Below are positions 35,213 to 48,509 of a DNA stretch of 64,000 nt, one piece after another; the stretch's first letter is position 1; each line of letters begins with the position of its first letter. The translations under genes and the position numbers were made by a program. The stretch is from Argentina anserina (taxonomy: Eukaryota; Streptophyta; Magnoliopsida; Rosales; Rosaceae): assembly GCF_933775445.1 (NCBI RefSeq), contig NC_065877.1:1984001-2048000 (forward strand), written 5' to 3'. Below the pieces are notes generated by a model. It was not told the DNA's origin, ran no database searches, and saw nothing but the letters and a program-made list of their open reading frames with translations.

Positions 35213-37393
35213 CTAGATGTCCGCATCGCCTATGGAATTTTCTATGATGTCGATGCAGGATCCTACTGATTCACTTTCTGCCATTGCCTCTGCGAGTTTA
35301 GCTCGTGTTGTTTCATGGCGGCGCATGATTAAGACGGTGTTTAGTACTGACCATCTGACTTGTGAATCACTTTTCTTCTGTGTGAAGCCTAGGCTTCTAA
35401 GCAATGAATCCAGCTGTTCAAAAGATCATACACCATTCAGTTAGTCACTTCTTGCATTAGTTTCTTCATCTTACTTGTTCCCAAGTAAACGAAACAATTC
35501 ACAAGCTAACCTGGTTTATATCAGCTAGACCACCCTCAGCATAACCATATAAAAGATACTCAGCAACAACACCGGCGAGCGCTATGCACGCAAATTTGTT
35601 CAGCGTCTAATAAGATGCATTCCCAATTCATGAACTAGTCTCATTTCAAGGAGTGAAGGGAGATGTAATTAGAAAATTTTGAGACGAGGGATAGAAAACG
35701 TACTGTTGCTGATACTTTGCCTGCATTAACCTGCAGAAATAAGAACTACTGTAAATCATGGTTGCTAATTTATTATCAACCAAAGTTTACATAGACCATT
35801 TTTTCATTATGAATGCAAACAATCTACACTTAAAACTGCACCACTTCATCTGACTGCTTTCACTACTTACTCTTCTCTTTGAAATGGAAACTGTGCTGGT
35901 TCTATATCCCTTAAATGACTATACTGCCGAGCTAGCTTTAATCAAAGTGCCTAAATGTATTCCTCATCACCTTAAATGTCTTTACGTTAAGCTACTAGCT
36001 AAAGCTAGTGGACATTAGCTTAAATGCCTACTTGAAAAGAGTATAAGTGCAGAAAAAAAATTACAGAAGCTGGAAAGACAGGATATCAGAGAGGATTTGT
36101 ATAAGACATGCCTATTTAGATCAGAAACAACATACCTCTTCAACAAACTCAATGTCCACAAACGCGGTCCCTGCTTGAACATTGAGAGACCCTTCTTTCT
36201 TAAACGCATCCAAGCTAGTTAATGCATATCCCTTGGGGAGAATACCAAGCAAGTACGCAATCAAGAAATGACCAGCTTCATGCTGCATAAGAAAACTCTT
36301 CTTAGCTGAACACTTCATTATGATATACTCCTAATTTCATAAACGTGGGCGTGGCACAAAGCTTTCAGACCTATTGCCTGATAGGTTTTGCATACAGAGA
36401 ACAAATGTCGTGAAGGAATTCAACCTCATAAAATGATGTGCCACAATGAAAGACAGAGTTAACACCTACATTAACATGAAATCAAATGAAACTGCAGCAT
36501 TATTTCCAGGAGCTACTGTGCGTAAATTAATCTGAACACCAAGAAATATGAGAGAAATCTTACTTGAATGACCCTATTATGATACTTCTGACAAAAGGTG
36601 TGACCAATTGTATCAATAGCCAAGGTACTAACTCCTCCATTGAAAGATATCTACACAATTTGATGAGATAATATCATATTATCAATTATCATAGTGAATT
36701 GACTTCAAATAGTAAAACAGAAACCTCCTCAAGATAGTCAAATTCAGTGACATGGATTCTTAGGAACACATCCTTAGACATACATAAAGAACTTACCGCA
36801 TCCAGCGTCCAGATAAACAATGCTGTTAAAGAAACATAGAAAAGCTGCTGAGGACTAAACCCGAAAACATTCCATGCAGAAACACCTCCTACCACAGCAG
36901 CAATCTGAAGGTTTCTTTCTATGGAACCAAGAGTAGTATCCACCGGTGATAGAAGAGATTGTGCTACTATTCCATTCAGCTTCAGCTCATCCAAAGTGTA
37001 AAGCCTCTGGGGCACCTGCTCAAAGAAATCACATCCCAAACCTTAACATTTAACATAACATGTAGGCTGTAGCTGCAGCATAACATAAAAGATGACACAT
37101 ATCCAATCCCAATATTGATCAAGTTTCAAAGACCAACAAGAATTGTACAATATGCAAGTGAAGTTAACCAGCCTAGCAGCACCAAAGCATCTGAGGCCAC
37201 CAGGCTTGCCCTGCAAATCCTTAACAAGGGAGAGAACTGCCCTCTCATCCCCTTTGGCCAACTCCTTATCCACTTGCTTCAAAACTTGCTGCCTTGAGAC
37301 ACCAACCTCAGAGGAAGATGAGCATAGTGTGATTATAGAAGTGGGAAATCTGAGTTGGGGTTTGTATGATAAGCAATGCATCAAAGTACCCAT
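35213..37393 (-). CDS. Chloroplast FtsH-like zinc protease without ATPase (VIR3-like)
   Basis: Seven minus-strand exons join in frame to 333 residues: 37393-37169, 37015-36797, 36650-36564, 36282-36136, 35730-35704, 35606-35511, 35413-35213. The first ~35 residues are Ser/Thr-rich and basic with few acids, typical of a plastid transit peptide. A hydrophobic segment around residues 110-140 (VVGGVSAWNVFGFS...LFYVSLTALFIWTLDA) suggests one or two membrane spans. The zinc motif HEAGH lies at residues 178-182, followed by FLIAYLLGILPKGYALTS, as in the M41 (FtsH) family. A later helix holds ACIALAGVVAEYLLYG and a GGLADINQLDSLLR segment resembling FtsH's third-ligand region (Asp). The AAA+ ATPase module is absent. 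Arabidopsis relatives (VIRESCENT 3 and 'stress-regulated' homologues) act in chloroplast development. Which paralogue this is I cannot say. One exon is only 27 bases. Confidence 0.85.
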
Positions 37394-38345
37394 TCAAACA
37401 AAATTCTCAACACATCACTACACCCTGCCAGTACCAACAAAACAAATGAAGGAAAAAATATATATTAGGGAGGAGAGAGTGGTTGCTATAGCGGTGTTCC
37501 TGAGCCACACAAATTGAGTAGTCTAACTTCATAGAAGTGAGTCAAAAAATAGGTTATTTTAGAGTACCTCACGAGACGAGTTCGCCACTCGCTGATGCCA
37601 TTCGAACCCTTGAGCTGTGGGTTGTTAACTTACGCAACCAACCACTACTCAAAAGGGAGAACGGCGATAGTTCTGCACTACTTCTGCTCAACTTATTTGA
37701 CTATAATTTAAAAACAACAGAGTTTTCATGGATTCATCTACGGTGCAGCGCTGCATACCATATATATCGAATCGGACGGTAGATAAAACGTGTCTTGAAA
37801 TGCACATAGGATATATGGAGTGTATAAACGATGAATTAGAGGCACTGCACACATACAGCACTACACCATAGAATTTTCGGAGTTTTCATAGGCACCTTGC
37901 TTTTTCTTTCAACTTGGGGTACGTAGTTCCGTAGGCACCTTGCTTTTTCTTTCAACTTGGGTTACGTAGTTCCGTGTGATTATTCTCTTCGGTTACTTAA
38001 CACTTCACATTTGTAGAGCACAATTGTTCATAACAGACATATTTTCCGTCATATTCCTCTCAAATTAGTTAGTGCCTTGAGTCCTTGACTGAAGAGTCGA
38101 AGGCAGATGTTGATGCTAAATTGAAGAAGCCATTTGAGCATTGTGAACGCGTATTAATGAAAATAACTATAAGCCGATTCAATTCACCAAACTACTGGCA
38201 TAACCATTTCATTTATAGCACAAAATCCCAAGGACCAAAACAACAGGGTTCAAAGAAAAACCTAACAATACCACCCATAGTATTTTACAACTGAGGCAAA
38301 CTAAACACCTCCACACAAGAAGAGAAACCCAAACAGAACAAAACC
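37394..38345. other. Intergenic between protease and H2A.X genes
   Basis: Upstream of the protease gene. It contains a 43-base tandem duplication (37889-37974) starting TAGGCACCTTGCTTTTTC. A small plus-strand open frame (38085-38294) lies antisense to the presumed H2A.X 3' region and is not supported. Confidence 0.45.
37889..37974 (+). repeat. 43-base tandem duplication
   Basis: Two nearly identical copies, each beginning TAGGCACCTTGCTTTTTC and ending TACGTAGTTCCG, with one base difference seen (GGGG versus GGGT). Confidence 0.95.
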
Positions 38346-39153
<808 letters not shown>

Positions 39154-39257
39154 CTAACCCTAGAAATGACCTGCGTTCGATTTGCGAGAGAGAGAAAGAG
39201 AGAGAGGTTTGGAGTATGTGCTTGCCGTGTTTGTGAATGTAATTGAGAGGGTAGTGG

Positions 39258-39320
39258 GGTTCTTATATATAGGAGCAGACGCTGTGCGGTGATTGGTTGA
39301 TAAGGCGGGCACGCGGATCG
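39258..39320 (-). promoter_or_regulatory. H2A.X promoter: TATA box and histone octamer
   Basis: TATATATAAGA (minus strand, about 39262-39272) lies about 150 bases upstream of the ATG. Further upstream are an ATTGG/CCAAT box near 39290 and CGCGGATC (plus-strand 39312-39319), an exact match to the plant histone OCT element that confers S-phase expression. GGCGGGC (39304-39310) is E2F-like. Confidence 0.65.
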
Positions 39321-42300
39321 CCAACGTGGCAGCTCGAGGGTTTGGAATTCGCGGGAATCGAAATTTTTTGGTTTTTTTTTTTCGTTTAAAGCGGGCATGT
39401 AATAGGCGCGCAACTTTTTTAGTTTTAATAGGCCTAATTAATATTGGGCTTTTACATAAAGGGTGGAAGTTGGGCTTTCTCTTATTGGACATTATTTGGG
39501 CTGGTCTGACATTCGGTCCAAACCCATACAAATCCTACAACTACGCATTTGGGTGTGCTACATCCACCAGTGAAACTAAAAATATACGGGTTACGCTGAT
39601 CGGTTTTCCATCATTTATGTATATTTACATTAAACAATGATTGAACATAAACTATTTTGTTAGTTATCTGGGTGATATAAACAAAACTGTCATAACCCCC
39701 TTCAAAATCATTTTGATATTTAATGTAACTAAAGATTTATAATCGATTGAAGAGAGAACAAAATTGTGCTCAACTTTTTTTTCACATGAATGACCAATCT
39801 TTTCAATGGAGCTTATAATTTGGCCTCCCACTGCTAAAGACTGAAGAGAATGTACTATATATACTCCTATCTTCCCCACAAGACAGAACACTGCGACTAT
39901 GGAATCTTTGAGCTGCATCAAATGACGTGGTTCACATGGAACTTGGCCAATTTTCACCCCAGCATAGTTGATTAGACTATACAACATCCTAGGAGCCCTT
40001 TGAGTTGACTGAGAAGAGATGGAATCCATATTTATTGTCGATTTTCCCCTCATCATCATGCTTCATTGCTTCTATTAGTCTCCCATGTGAGAATGGTTAG
40101 GCTCCCACAAGGCCACAACAATGAGACAACCTAACTCTTGTCCAGCAGCACCAACAACCAAAACAAATGCCATAAGATCCATAACGGTAAAATAAAAATC
40201 ACATAATAATAATGCGGATTTAAAAAGACTTAAAAAAGTAATAAGATTGACAGTTGTAAAATGATAGATTATTGTACTGAATTTGATTTTTAAATGTGGT
40301 GTATGATGACATTGGGCTAAGAATGATAGTGGCATATGATGTCATCACACTACGAATTATTTTATCAAAAAAATAAAAAATACGTGATTTAACACGGTAT
40401 ATATAGATATCGTAATGTTTTTGACACGTAGTTTAAACAATTCTCGAGCATTTATTTTTATGTATGTTCGAGTTAACTCATGTGATCTTTATACAACCAA
40501 TCAAATCGCGGTGAAACTCATTCAAACATGCTTCACATGAATTACATATCCAAGTAGTGGTTGAGTTGGAAAACTCAATTGTCGAAGTGTTGAGACTTAT
40601 GCACGGTAGCCAAGAACACTCTGTTTGAGTTAATTTATGTGGCTTGGTGAAGAGAGATTAGTCTTCCGGCTTATTTTTCAGGCTGCCGTTGGGGGATATT
40701 TAATGGGGTGAAATTCTCTCAAACCAAAGAAACGAAGGTTATTGTAGTCTTGTTCGCCCCATTTAACATGCATAACCTTCTTCTAATACCAACTAATGTC
40801 GAAACTTGCCAACTTAGCATAGTTTCACCTTTGATCATATCAATCGTGTCGCGCCAGAGAAGGTCGAATTGCCATTATTACTGTGGAGAGAGTAAGGTTG
40901 ATTGGTTGAGAGATGATAGGAGGGCCAAGAAGCTAGCAATGGTGTCCAAAGGGGAGCCAATTGTGCTGGAAAAGAGACAAAAGTGATAGGAGGAAGAAGG
41001 GTGGTGGTGTACTGGTGTTAAGAGTCCTGGGCCATCCATACATAAGCAAAGAAAGAAAGAAGATGCCCAAGTAAAGGTTAACTGTGAGGGAGGGGGATAT
41101 GGTATTTTGCTTTCAAAAAACTTCGTTTGCATTTGGTAGAAGAAATGATCACCCACAAGAATCCAAGAGCTGTTCCTAATTGTTGACCTCACAGTTACAC
41201 CAATCAACCAATGCTTCCAAACCCACTGGGGTTCCAATAATAATAGTGAAAGTAGACCATTGATAGTGAAGTTCAAGGACAATGACTTCTGACTTGAGAG
41301 AACCAAATGCCAAGTGCTCATTCATTTGGTTGCTTCATGGCTACAGTTATCTTCACTGTATACCTCTGCATGCATTAGGCCCGTAGCTTCCTACCTCTTT
41401 CAAAAGCAATGAAATTGTAGAGTACCATAGTAGCTCAAGTAAATAATTGACACTGTCACCCTGTCTAGATTCAAAGCTTCTCTTTAATACTACTAAAATA
41501 TTCTAGTTTCAAAATCAGTAGCATTATGTGAAGCTCACCAAATAACGGTTTAAAGTTTCAATACTTCGGAACATTCACATCAAAATTGTGTGCACCCGAG
41601 TTGTTTTTCTTAGGAGTAAATCGAACAGCTTCATGTTTCGTTTTAATGTTGTTTGCTTTCTTTGAGACATTTTAGTTTACGTGCATTGTTTTCTTTGAGA
41701 CAATTTATCAAACATTTTACGTGCATTGTTTTCTTTATAATCACTCTCCAACTGGGCCATTCTAGTGAGATATCATTTTTTTTAGTTTAAAAAATGGATA
41801 TGTCATTTGATTATCTTTTTGACTACATTTCAACATCTTCACCGTTCAACTTTTATGGTTTAATATGTAGATCATCCATGTAAAATTTCAGTCAAATTAG
41901 AGGTGTTTAAGACATTCAAAACTGGAATTTAAACGTATAAACATGAATGGTTCAAGTTTGACATATTTGGTGCGTCCATTGCTTTCGCCAAATTTGATAT
42001 TTTAACAATCATCATTTTGGCTAAAATTTTACATGCGTTATTTACATATTAGACTCTAAAAATTGAACGGTAGAGACGTAAAATATAATCAAAAAGTTGG
42101 AGAATGAACTATCAATTTAAAATACTCAAAAAATGGATCCCTAAGCGCCTCCACTCTCCAAACTCTAAGTTTCCTGCATCCCTAACACCCACTTCACATG
42201 TACCCTATAAAGGGGATGACAAAAGAAAACCAATCAACCTTATCGGCTTCAGTCCAGAGTCGACGTGTTATTTACTAGATGAGTAGATGGTCTTCACTTT

Positions 42301-43460
42301 AGAGTTATTTTGAGGCATTTCGCTGAACAACTTACATGCATTACTCCCTCATCGCTCTCCAAACTCTATCTTTGGTTCATCACCCAACCCCCACTTACAC
42401 GCACTCTGCGACCATGACAAACCAAAACTGATCAACCTTATCGACTTGAATTGAATGATGCGGGGTGGGCAAAAGTTAGATATAGTTTTGCAAAAGAAAC
42501 ACACATACATGTGTTTGGTTTTTGTGACATGAGAAAAACACAATGAAAGTTGAACGAGCCCGTTGCTGCAAGAGGAAAGAAGATGGCACAGCTGCACATG
42601 TATAGTAGTCAGTTTCTTCCAGGCAATGGCAATAAGATTAGTTCCATATGCATATGCATATGCCACTGTCTCATCAAGTTCCTGGCCATATGTTAAGTTT
42701 TTTGGAGCTTTTTTCATTCATTTCTGTGCAAATGCTTCCTGCCCAACTTTTTGGCCAAAACTTTGTATTACTATCTCCAAGATAAAAGGCATTCAATCAT
42801 GCATACTAGTAATATCGACTCGGGTTTCATAAGATCTGTGAAGTTGTATTTATTTGGATGAGACTGTTGCCGGAATGTGCGATTTTTTAGAAGCTCTCAG
42901 GTTGCCCTATTTCTTACTACACGAGAAATGCTAAAAGAGGATAGCATGTGAATTGGATTAATTGTGGAAGCTTATATTTTGTTTTGAATAAGACGTGGGT
43001 TTAGCTAAGCTTAGCTTGATATAGATGGCTGATGAGTGATGACAAAGACTAACTGTGATCTGTTGTTAAAATGGAATGGAATTTTGAAGATGGAATACTT
43101 AAAAAAAAAAAAAACCAGTTTTGGTGCAAGGGTGAACTGCTGATGCACAGATGATGTAATTGTATGCTCTAAAATAAGCAATTTTTCTTGACCCTTTCCA
43201 TTTACTTCTCTCAAGCTCCAATTTTATATTTGCCTATTATTTTCCAAAACTTAGCATAGTAGCTTAGCTAAATTTAGCCCATGTTAAGAAAACTATTACA
43301 CTAGCCCACCCTGCTAGATGTTCTCATCCCGGTGAGTTCTCCGTTCAAGAGACGTCTGCCTTCATCCATTACGTTTTCTTTTTAAATCTTTGTAATGAAT
43401 TATCTCTTGCTCGGGGTACTGGCTCCACGTCTTCTCCGTTCCTTTTGCAAAAGTTCTAAT
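39321..43460. other. Gene-poor 4-kb stretch
   Basis: I recognise no gene. The longest open frames (39664-40059 minus, 131 codons, and 40878-41321 minus, 147 codons) have no known domain. Several words recur locally (ACGTGCATTGTTTTCTTT at about 41678 and 41719). TGGGCTTTT/TTGGGCT words near 39450-39500 may belong to a promoter. A 14-base A-run lies near 43098. Confidence 0.4.
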
Positions 43461-44398
43461 TTAAGTAACACGGATACGGACAGTGTCCGTATTTGACATA
43501 ATACGATATACGGACACGATAAATTAAATTTTGTTTAACACATACACATAATGAAAATGTTAAATTAAATATTAATTTTAATGTATATTGTATATATACT
43601 TATCTAATTTGTTCTTGGCCAATTTGAGGAAGAATAAACAGAGCCATTAGAACTCCTTTTAATTATCTTGTACGATTGAGATTAAAACAAGTTACTAATA
43701 CACACCATTGCTAACATATACCTTCACGCACATGATTCTTTCTAACCATAATTATCTCCCACAATCCCACTGGCCTCCACTTCTTCTCTAGGATAGAAAC
43801 TTTGATATCATCACTCCGCCTCATCGGAAAGCTTTTATCCCTATCACCACCATACCCAACCATGTTAATTCACCTTCTTCCAAGCCTGACGCTGCAAATC
43901 TTCGGCATATGCAGATCGTCATCCTACTTTCCCATCGTCGCCACCATAGAAGGCCGAGGCTGAGGTCAATAGCGATTTTAATCTCCTTGTTCGATCGGCC
44001 GCCGCCATCATAAGCTTGGTCTACAGCTTTGGTTCCAACGTTCGATCCGTTCTTGATGTCGGCTCGTTTTGATCAAAAAGGTACATTCGTTTTGATAGGA
44101 ATTGTGGAAGTGATTTGAATTCGATGCATGTTGTTTGTTAATTAAAGCATATGATTGATTTGTTGCTTCATTTTGATCGGATTCGGCTTCGTTTTGCTTC
44201 GATCTCTGGAAAGCTAGACGTCATAGTAGCTAAATCACATGTCCCTTTAAGGACACGATCGTGTCCAATTACCAATTCGTGTGTCTGAACCGTGTCCGGA
44301 TATCAGTTTGTGTGTCCGAGCGTATTCTTGCGTGTCCGTGTCCGTATTCGTGTCGGACACGCAATACGTGACTCTGATGCCGTGTCTGTGCTACTTAG
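43461..44398. mobile_element. hAT-type MITE, 938 bases, GGACAC-rich ends
   Basis: Left end TTAAGTAACACGGATACGG and right end (inward) CTAAGTAGCACAGACACGG are imperfect inverted repeats. A perfect 8-base duplication GTTCTAAT lies at 43453-43460 and 44399-44406. Both subterminal regions are dense in GTGTCCG/CGGACAC words. The interior (43740-44220) is less AT-rich and could be captured host DNA, but shows no clear open frame. Confidence 0.8.
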
Positions 44399-44945
44399 GT
44401 TCTAATGCTAGTGGGAGCTAAGACTTCCTGAACATTAAAACCAAAAACTATTAGGTAGGCTAGGTAGTTAACCCATCTCATTTTATGGATCATAAGGATT
44501 CAAAAACATTTCCAAGGAAATACTTACGCATCACAGAGATAACCCAAATACGTGATTAAGTGAGTAACATCTCGAATAAATTCGATTTTTCAATCAACAG
44601 ATCCATTACTATCACAACTCATAGATTTCACAACATATTTGATCCTCTAACCAAATCGATCAAACACAACAATTAAAAAACTGAAAATAGAGTTACATTA
44701 TAGGAATATGCAAATAAATTACATCTATGAGAAATTTTAAAGCTAGAATATCGGTAACGCACGCCTAGCGATCAGGTTATCTAACTTGGACTATAATTAG
44801 TCATTTATTTTTTAGTAGACTAGGTATTCAACATTTGAGGTTCTAAACAGATAGTATATAATTAACTATCCGAAAATTATGCGACGAGAACCTAATTATG
44901 AACAGTTTAGCACCATTCATGACGCTTGTTGCATCGAGCAATACA

Positions 44946-45119
44946 AGAAACAAGTTGTCCATCTTTATCATGCACACCACATGTCTATCACCTTAAATAA
45001 ATGTCAAATGTTTTTTATAATATTATAGTTATAAATTTGTTAAGAAAAATGACACTTAATATTTACTGATGATGGTAGACATGAGATATGTATGATATGG
45101 GTGGTGATAAATTTGCTTA
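44946..45119. mobile_element. Small MULE-type MITE, 174 bases
   Basis: Flanked by the perfect 10-base direct repeat GAGCAATACA (44936-44945 and 45120-45129). Inside, the left arm (ATCATGCACACCACATGTCTATCACC) pairs imperfectly with the right arm (inward ATCATACATATCTCATGTCTACCATC), so the whole element can fold. Target duplication length fits Mutator-like elements. Confidence 0.7.
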
Positions 45120-45606
45120 GAGCAATACAGGTATGACCACTCCCTAAACTCATTATCGTTTAAGCCGTACAATATTAATGATTATCAAGATGACAATTGG
45201 TATCCTTCCAAAAAATATCTCGTCTCACTATAATGACAATACCGTAAATAAATCCCACCCAACATGGACAAACTCGAGATTTCCCACCAAGTACTTCACA
45301 CGTGCTTTTTCTTACACCGCAAGCGCCCTCTAAACCTTTCTATTTTAATTCCAATTTCCAACTAATTAACCACCCCCCCAATTAATTCATTAACCCAAAA
45401 ATTTAATTTTCCTTTTAAAGATCAGGTGGGCCCCACCCCACCGTGGCTCTTTCGGCCGCTCACTTTGTCCCTTTCCCCTCTCTAACCCCACCTCACGCCC
45501 CAGCTCACGTTAGCCAAGACCCACCATATTCTGCTAACCTGCGCCTGTTATGGTTCTCCTTTTATCAAGTTTAGTGAAAACGGAACCCCGGAGATTATGG
45601 GTTAAT

Positions 45607-45738
45607 CTAGTATACATCAATGTATGCTATACATCACACATCTAACGGTTGATAACAGATATTATTTTTTAAACCTCACTCATAAAATAATATCGACCGT
45701 CGAATGTGAGATGTATAGCATACATTGATGTATACTAG
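45607..45738. mobile_element. Hairpin MITE in the GID1 promoter
   Basis: The left arm CTAGTATACATCAATGTATG continues with CTATACATC, identical to the right arm read inward for 29 bases, then diverges slowly (TAACGGTTGATA versus CGACGGTCGATA). Total 132 bases, loop of about 30. Flanking AAT on both sides may be a 3-base duplication. It ends about 290 bases upstream of the GID1 ATG. Confidence 0.8.
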
Positions 45739-46024
45739 AATTTTCCGGAGGTTAAGGGGGTGTTTGGGTTTTAAAGAAAGCTTTATTTGGATGGGACCAA
45801 TGGGGTTAACAAAGTACGATCCTTCTGTGGGAGATTTTCGTGTTTAAATACATGCTCAGCTCAACTTAGGTTGGTGTTGCTGTTTTCAAACTATCTCAAC
45901 CCTTTTCTCAACTCACTTCTCTCTCAGAGAGGATCTAACTCACTCTCTGATTCTCTTCTTCTTCTTCTTCCTAAGCTTACTCTGTGTTTTGTGCTAACGT
46001 GTGTGTGTTGTTCTCTGAGTCACA

Positions 46025-47608
46025 ATGAGTGATGGTAATGACTCTAATGAGGACCCTGATCTTACTGACTCCAAGGTACGTATGCCCATTTCATCTTTGA
46101 CTTTGTGTTTCTTCTTCTTCTTCTTCTTCTTCTTCTTCTTCTTCTTCTTCTTTCCCATTTGACTATATTGGTTGAGCTTTTGGGTCTTCTTTGTTTGTTT
46201 TGCTTGGTGGGTTGTTTGTGTTATGTGAGTTTGTTCTTGTTTTGAGTTGGATTTTGAGCTGTTTTGGGTTCTGGTTCACAAGTTTGGAGATTTGTCTGAT
46301 TGGAGTTGGAGTTCAATTCTTCAAGAAGAGGAATGTTTTACTTAAAGTTTTGATAAAGGGGTTTGGGTTTTGTGTAGTGTCAGCTCCTTTGCTTTGTGGA
46401 AATGCATAGAATGTTGTTTTGTGTTTTGTTTTGGGTGACTGTATATACAATGCCGTAGATCATAGCAAGATGTTTTTTTTTTCATTAATGAGTTTAGTTA
46501 GTGGGATTGGGTTGTGGTTCTTGATTTTTGGTCATAGTTAGTTCTATTGGAAATGTGAGATGAACACATCTGTTTTTGGGATTTTGTGCTTGTGTTACAG
46601 ATGGTGGTTCCTTTGAACACTTGGGTCCTGATCTCCAACTTCAAGCTGTCCTACAACCTGCTCCGTCGTCCTGACGGGACCTTCAACCGCCACTTGGCAG
46701 AGTTCCTTGACCGGAAAGTGGCAGCCAATGCAACTCCAGTGAATGGTGTCATCTCATTTGATGTCATCATTGACAGAGAAATTGGCTTACTGACTCGAGT
46801 CTATCGACCCGCAAGTGCTGATGCGCCACAGTCACAGCTGCTGACCATCCTCGATCTCCAGAGGCCTATTGGGGATGAAGTTGTTCCTGTCATAATCTTC
46901 TTCCATGGTGGAAGCTTTGCTCACTCCTCTGCCAACAGTGGCATATATGACATTCTGTGCCGCAGGCTAGTCGCCAATTGCAAGGCTGTTGTGGTCTCAG
47001 TGAACTATCGCCGATCACCGGAGTACCGATTTCCATGTGCCTATGATGATGGATGGACTACCCTGAAGTGGGTGAACTCTCGGTCCTGGCTCAAAAGTAC
47101 TAAGGACTCCAAAGCTCACATTTATCTGGCCGGTGATAGCTCCGGTGGGAACATTGTGCACAATGTTGCTTTGAGGGCAGCGGAATCCGACATGGATGTG
47201 GTGGGCAACATACTACTCAATCCAATGTTTGGTGGGCTAGAGAGAACTGAAGCTGAGACTCGCCTGGATGGCAAGTACTTTGTCACTATCCAAGACCGGG
47301 ACTGGTACTGGAGAGCTTTTCTTCCTGAAGGAGAAGACAGGGACCATTATGCATGCAATCCATTTGGCCCAAGGGGTATAAACCTTAAAGATGTCAAGTT
47401 CCCAAAGAGCCTTGTGGTGGTGGCTGGTTTAGACCTTGTTCAGGACTGGCAGCTTGCTTATGCTAGAGGACTCGAGAATGCCGGCCAGGACGTCAAGCTT
47501 CTATATCTGAAGGATGCCACCATTGGTTTCTACCTGCTGCCAAACAATGAGCATTTCTACACCGTCATGAATGAGATGAGCAGCTTTGTTCGTTCTGATT
47601 GTGAATAG
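46025..47608 (+). CDS. GID1: GID1 gibberellin receptor
   Basis: Two exons (46025-46075 and 46601-47608) join in frame to 352 residues. The intron lies at the conserved position before VVPLNTWVLISNFKLSYNLL, the N-terminal lid that closes over gibberellin and binds DELLA proteins. The alpha/beta-hydrolase core is intact: HGGSF at about residues 119-123, GDSSGG around Ser197, Asp in VVAGLDLVQDWQ. The third catalytic residue, His in carboxylesterases, is replaced by Ile in DATIGFYLLPNNEHF, the known change that turns a hormone-sensitive-lipase-like enzyme into a receptor. In the nucleus and cytosol, GA-bound GID1 recruits DELLA repressors to the SLY1/GID2 SCF ligase. The 5' leader is CT-rich; the intron has a CTT microsatellite. 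The SFDVIIDRE segment resembles the GID1C type, but I do not assign a paralogue. Confidence 0.96.
46109..46153 (+). repeat. CTT trinucleotide microsatellite in GID1 intron
   Basis: About 15 CTT units shortly after the donor site of the only GID1 intron; a smaller CTT run lies in the leader near 45957. Confidence 0.95.
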
Positions 47609-48509
47609 GCTTGACTTAATCAACTATATAACGTAATTTAGACGTGCCCTCCCTAAAGGAGGGTTTGTTTGCAGCTTGTAAGATTGTGTAGCTATGCTAT
47701 AGTATTCACTGTTATATTCATAATTGTGGCGCTTATGATCCTGGCGCTTATGATCCTGCTGGCTGTTCTTGGTTTGAGGAGAAGGATCGTTTGCTCGTTC
47801 CGGTGGACATCAAGGTATCTGCAAAATGGGGGGTTTTTTGGTTGGATAAAGCTTTGCAGAGTTGCAGGCAGAAGGATCTACTTAACTATGTTTAGCAGCC
47901 CCACTGATTTGGAATTTCACACTCCAGCTTCTGGTGGATGATCAATGACTAGCTAGTGTTCTTTATGTATATCTAATTAGAGGGCGTAGATGCCTCGATG
48001 GGGAAGCTTTAAGCTTCCATGGTATGATGATGCTGTAATGTTTATAATCTGTTCTAGATTATCTATATGAACTGCGTGTATTAGCGGGTGCTGTTGTAAT
48101 AAACAATCTGTTGTTGTTCATGTGTTATTGATTAATTGCATTAGTTTCTTATGCCTAATCCTTCATATTAAAGAAGCTTAAATGGTTGTTGCCTCATTAG
48201 TTTCATCCTCAAGATCTGGTAGGTTAATGCTTGATTGGAATACAGGTCTGAAATAGATTGACTATGCAGGTTACTGCTTGAAGTCTATTAGAATTTCTAT
48301 GCTCAAGTCTTACTACAGATTGAAATGTGACTTGAGATTAATATATGCATAAGATGTAAAAGGTGGATGGTGGAGTTAGAATATGGTTCTTCAACAAGTA
48401 GTGACCTGGGTCTAGCATAAAAAGAGGGGAAGGGAACAAGTGACTATTGGACAAGCTTTACAAGCACTGAAATACTATTAGAACATAAACAACTGGACTA
48501 TAGTTTAAG
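47609..48509. other. GID1 3' region and spacer
   Basis: GID1 3' untranslated sequence with a direct duplication of GGCGCTTATGATCCT (about 47727-47757), AATAAA-like words near 48099, then AT-rich spacer. An open frame at 47669-47941 is inside the likely 3' UTR and has no domain. Confidence 0.5.

Noticed and set aside
40878..41321. 147-codon minus-strand frame
   Set aside because: No domain, composition like translated intergenic DNA, and an overlapping plus-strand frame is equally open.
47669..47941. Small membrane protein after GID1
   Set aside because: Falls in the expected GID1 3' UTR; hydrophobic run is produced by a GCGCTTATGATCCT duplication; no other support.
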